A stretch of DNA of 64,000 bases from the NCBI RefSeq assembly GCF_040529065.1, contig NZ_CP132343.1, positions 372,001 through 436,000 of the forward strand. Reading direction: 5' to 3'. Below are positions 62,512 to 64,000 of this stretch, in pieces (the stretch's first letter is position 1; each line of letters opens with the position of its first letter). The stretch comes from Xanthomonas sacchari (GTDB lineage: Bacteria; Pseudomonadota; Gammaproteobacteria; Xanthomonadales; Xanthomonadaceae). Both the position numbers and the translations under genes were made by a program. A model generated the notes under the pieces. It saw only the letters and a list, made by a program, of their open reading frames with translations, was not told where the DNA came from and made no database searches.

Positions 62512-64000
62512 TCAACGCGCCGCGTTGGCGTTCATCGTCGCGTTGCGGCTGGCGTCCAGGTACTGCGCCGGGTCGCGCATGCCGGTGGTGTGGCATTCGC
62601 CGGTGGTGTGGCCGCGATTGACGCCGCCGGGCAGCTGGCCGTTGACCTGCTCCACGGTGCCGTCCTCCGGGTCGCTCAGCACCAGGTCCGAGGCCGCATT
62701 GCAATAGTCGTTGGTGTACCAGTTGGTCTTGGCGAAGGAGGTGGTGTAGTAGTTCACCAGCGCCCGCGCCGAGTTGGGGATGCCGGCCAGCCAGGCTTTG
62801 GCGCCGTCGTAGGTCAGGTCGTTGTTGGTACCGCAGCCCACGCCGAACCACGAACCCACCGCGGCCAGGATGCCGGCAAGGTTGGTGCCCTGGTAGGGCG
62901 TGCCCACCGACTGCATCACCCGCCCGCCGCTGGCGTTGTCCAGGCCGCTCCAGTAGTAGACGTACAGGTGCAGCGCCGCCATGCCGCCCTGGCTGTGCGC
63001 CACCGTGCCGAACGAGTTCCACTGGCTGCCGAACTGCGCCAGGCGCTGCGCGAACTGGTCGTTGCTGCGGTTCTGGTTGACGTCCAGGAACGCGGAGGCA
63101 TTGGTGAACTGCGCCACCGGCCACACCCCGCCCGAGCAGTAGCCGTGCACCAGCACCAGGCGCTTGCCGGTGGCCTGCGCCTGCATGTCGGTGGCGGCGG
63201 TGCTCAGCTGCGCCGGGCGCTCGCCCATGCGCATGCTCTCGTCGATCGCGACGGTGCTGCGCGCCACGCTGCTGCGACGCAGTGCCGGCAGGGTCAGCGG
63301 CAACGTCGTGCGCGTGGCCAGCGGCACGAAGTTGTCCGGATCCTCCACGCGCAGGTTGCGCAGGGTGAACGGCGCGCGCGCGCCGGCGCGGACGATCCAG
63401 CGTTCGTCCACGCTCAGCGGCAGGCGTCCGTCATGCGGCGCCAGCATGCCGCCGAGCCAGGCCACCGGCACCGGGCTGCCGTCGCGGCCGGTGCCCCACA
63501 GTTCGCCGAGCACGCGGTAGTGCGCCGGCGCCTGGCCGCCGCCGATGCGCACCGGGATCGGCAGGGTCAGCCGGGTGCCGGGCTGTGCGCTGGCGCCGAC
63601 GGCATCGGCGGTGATGCGCAAGGTGGTGTCCAGCACCGGCAGCACGTGCTCGCTGGTGCGCACGAAGGCCTGGCCGCCGGCGTCGTGGCCGTGCACCACC
63701 ACCTGCGCGATGTAGGTGCCGGTGGCCGTCGCCGGGAAGTCGCCGGCATACACGCCATCGTCCGCGGCGCCGTCGCCGTGGCGGCCGTCGTCGGCCATCG
63801 GCCACTGGCTGACGGAGCCGTCCGGCGCGATCACGCGCAGCTGCGCGGTGTCGATGCGGCCGCTGCCGTCGCTGCGCGCCAGCGACACGCTGCCCTGCGC
63901 ATCGATGCCGCCGAGCAGGGCGGTCAGGCCGATACGCTGGCCACGCTGCAGTTGCGCGCGGTCGCTGGGATAGGACGCCAGTTGCGTGCGCGGGTCGCCT
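62512..64000 (-). CDS. Secreted lipase-like alpha/beta hydrolase, 5' end outside the window
   Basis: The frame is open to the window edge, and 495 residues are seen. The first ~200 visible residues are a beta-rich domain (DDGRHGDGAADDGVYAGDFP, as in choice-of-anchor-X proteins). The hydrolase domain follows with KRLVLVHGYCSGGVWPVAQF at the oxyanion site and nucleophile Ser in VAHSQGGMAALHL. The order of the later motifs (TPYQGTNLAG) is lipase-like. The C-terminus ends SRNATMNANAAR. An ORF start near 63888 is only an internal GTG. The substrate is unknown. Confidence 0.82.
   Translation of the reverse strand, partial: GDPRTQLASYPSDRAQLQRGQRIGLTALLGGIDAQGSVSLARSDGSGRIDTAQLRVIAPDGSVSQWPMADDGRHGDGAADDGVYAGDFPATATGTYIAQVVVHGHDAGGQAFVRTSEHVLPVLDTTLRITADAVGASAQPGTRLTLPIPVRIGGGQAPAHYRVLGELWGTGRDGSPVPVAWLGGMLAPHDGRLPLSVDERWIVRAGARAPFTLRNLRVEDPDNFVPLATRTTLPLTLPALRRSSVARSTVAIDESMRMGERPAQLSTAATDMQAQATGKRLVLVHGYCSGGVWPVAQFTNASAFLDVNQNRSNDQFAQRLAQFGSQWNSFGTVAHSQGGMAALHLYVYYWSGLDNASGGRVMQSVGTPYQGTNLAGILAAVGSWFGVGCGTNNDLTYDGAKAWLAGIPNSARALVNYYTTSFAKTNWYTNDYCNAASDLVLSDPEDGTVEQVNGQLPGGVNRGHTTGECHTTGMRDPAQYLDASRNATMNANAAR

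Overview
The window is 64 kb of GC-rich, densely coding chromosome from a gammaproteobacterium of the family Xanthomonadaceae, most likely a Xanthomonas. The evidence is a protein with an XVIPCD-like domain (the Xanthomonas type IV secretion recruitment domain), an ohrR-ohr pair, REP-like elements of the GTAGGAGCGGCTTCAGCCGCGAC type, a B12 riboswitch before nrdAB, and a YadA-like adhesin. Genus is inference; Stenotrophomonas, Pseudoxanthomonas and Lysobacter share many of these traits. I see no rRNA, tRNA, CRISPR array, prophage or complete insertion sequence. The mobile or repetitive content lies between genes.

Layout. 0-12.6 kb: the end of a GH15 glucosidase overlapping zwf, a KefB/C-type cation/proton antiporter, a PatZ-like acyl-CoA synthetase/GNAT protein, small unknowns, a secreted monoheme protein, a cold-shock/Excalibur membrane protein and a DUF6065-like protein. 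12.6-19.3 kb: a leucine/isovalerate catabolic cluster (ivd, liuB, liuD) with a divergent TetR regulator, split by a ~700 bp composite inverted repeat. 19.4-29 kb: cytochrome c, an ExeM/NucH-like nuclease, a second composite repeat, a divergent MerC/CobW pair around a Zur-like operator, an EamA transporter, a hydrolase-zapE pair and ohrR-ohr. 29-33.7 kb: a CobB-like sirtuin, an esterase, an OmpR/EnvZ-like two-component pair and a divergent secreted low-complexity protein.

33.8-39 kb is a ribonucleotide reductase cluster: a clear promoter, a cobalamin riboswitch, nrdA, nrdB, a flavodoxin and a thioredoxin-like protein with a CPGC active site. A third repeat arm follows. 39.7-49.1 kb carries a LysR regulator divergent from an MFS exporter, a VOC protein, a YadA-like adhesin followed by a subtilase, and a histidine kinase and response regulator whose genes converge and overlap by 20 bp. 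49.3-54.2 kb holds a SIRT4-like sirtuin, a YqjM-like ene-reductase, a beta-hydroxyacid dehydrogenase-like protein, the XVIPCD-only protein, a ~141 bp tandem repeat and purU. 54.3-62.3 kb is a BaeSR-like two-component system divergent from a complete RND efflux operon, an arrangement like SmeRS-SmeABC. The window ends inside a secreted lipase-like gene.

The strongest candidates for something little described are the composite inverted repeats (14.8-15.5, 22.1-22.8 and 39.0-39.3 kb), whose internal hairpins show compensatory base changes between copies; the 146-residue protein that is little more than an XVIPCD; and the B12-controlled nrdAB cluster with its own candidate redox partners.
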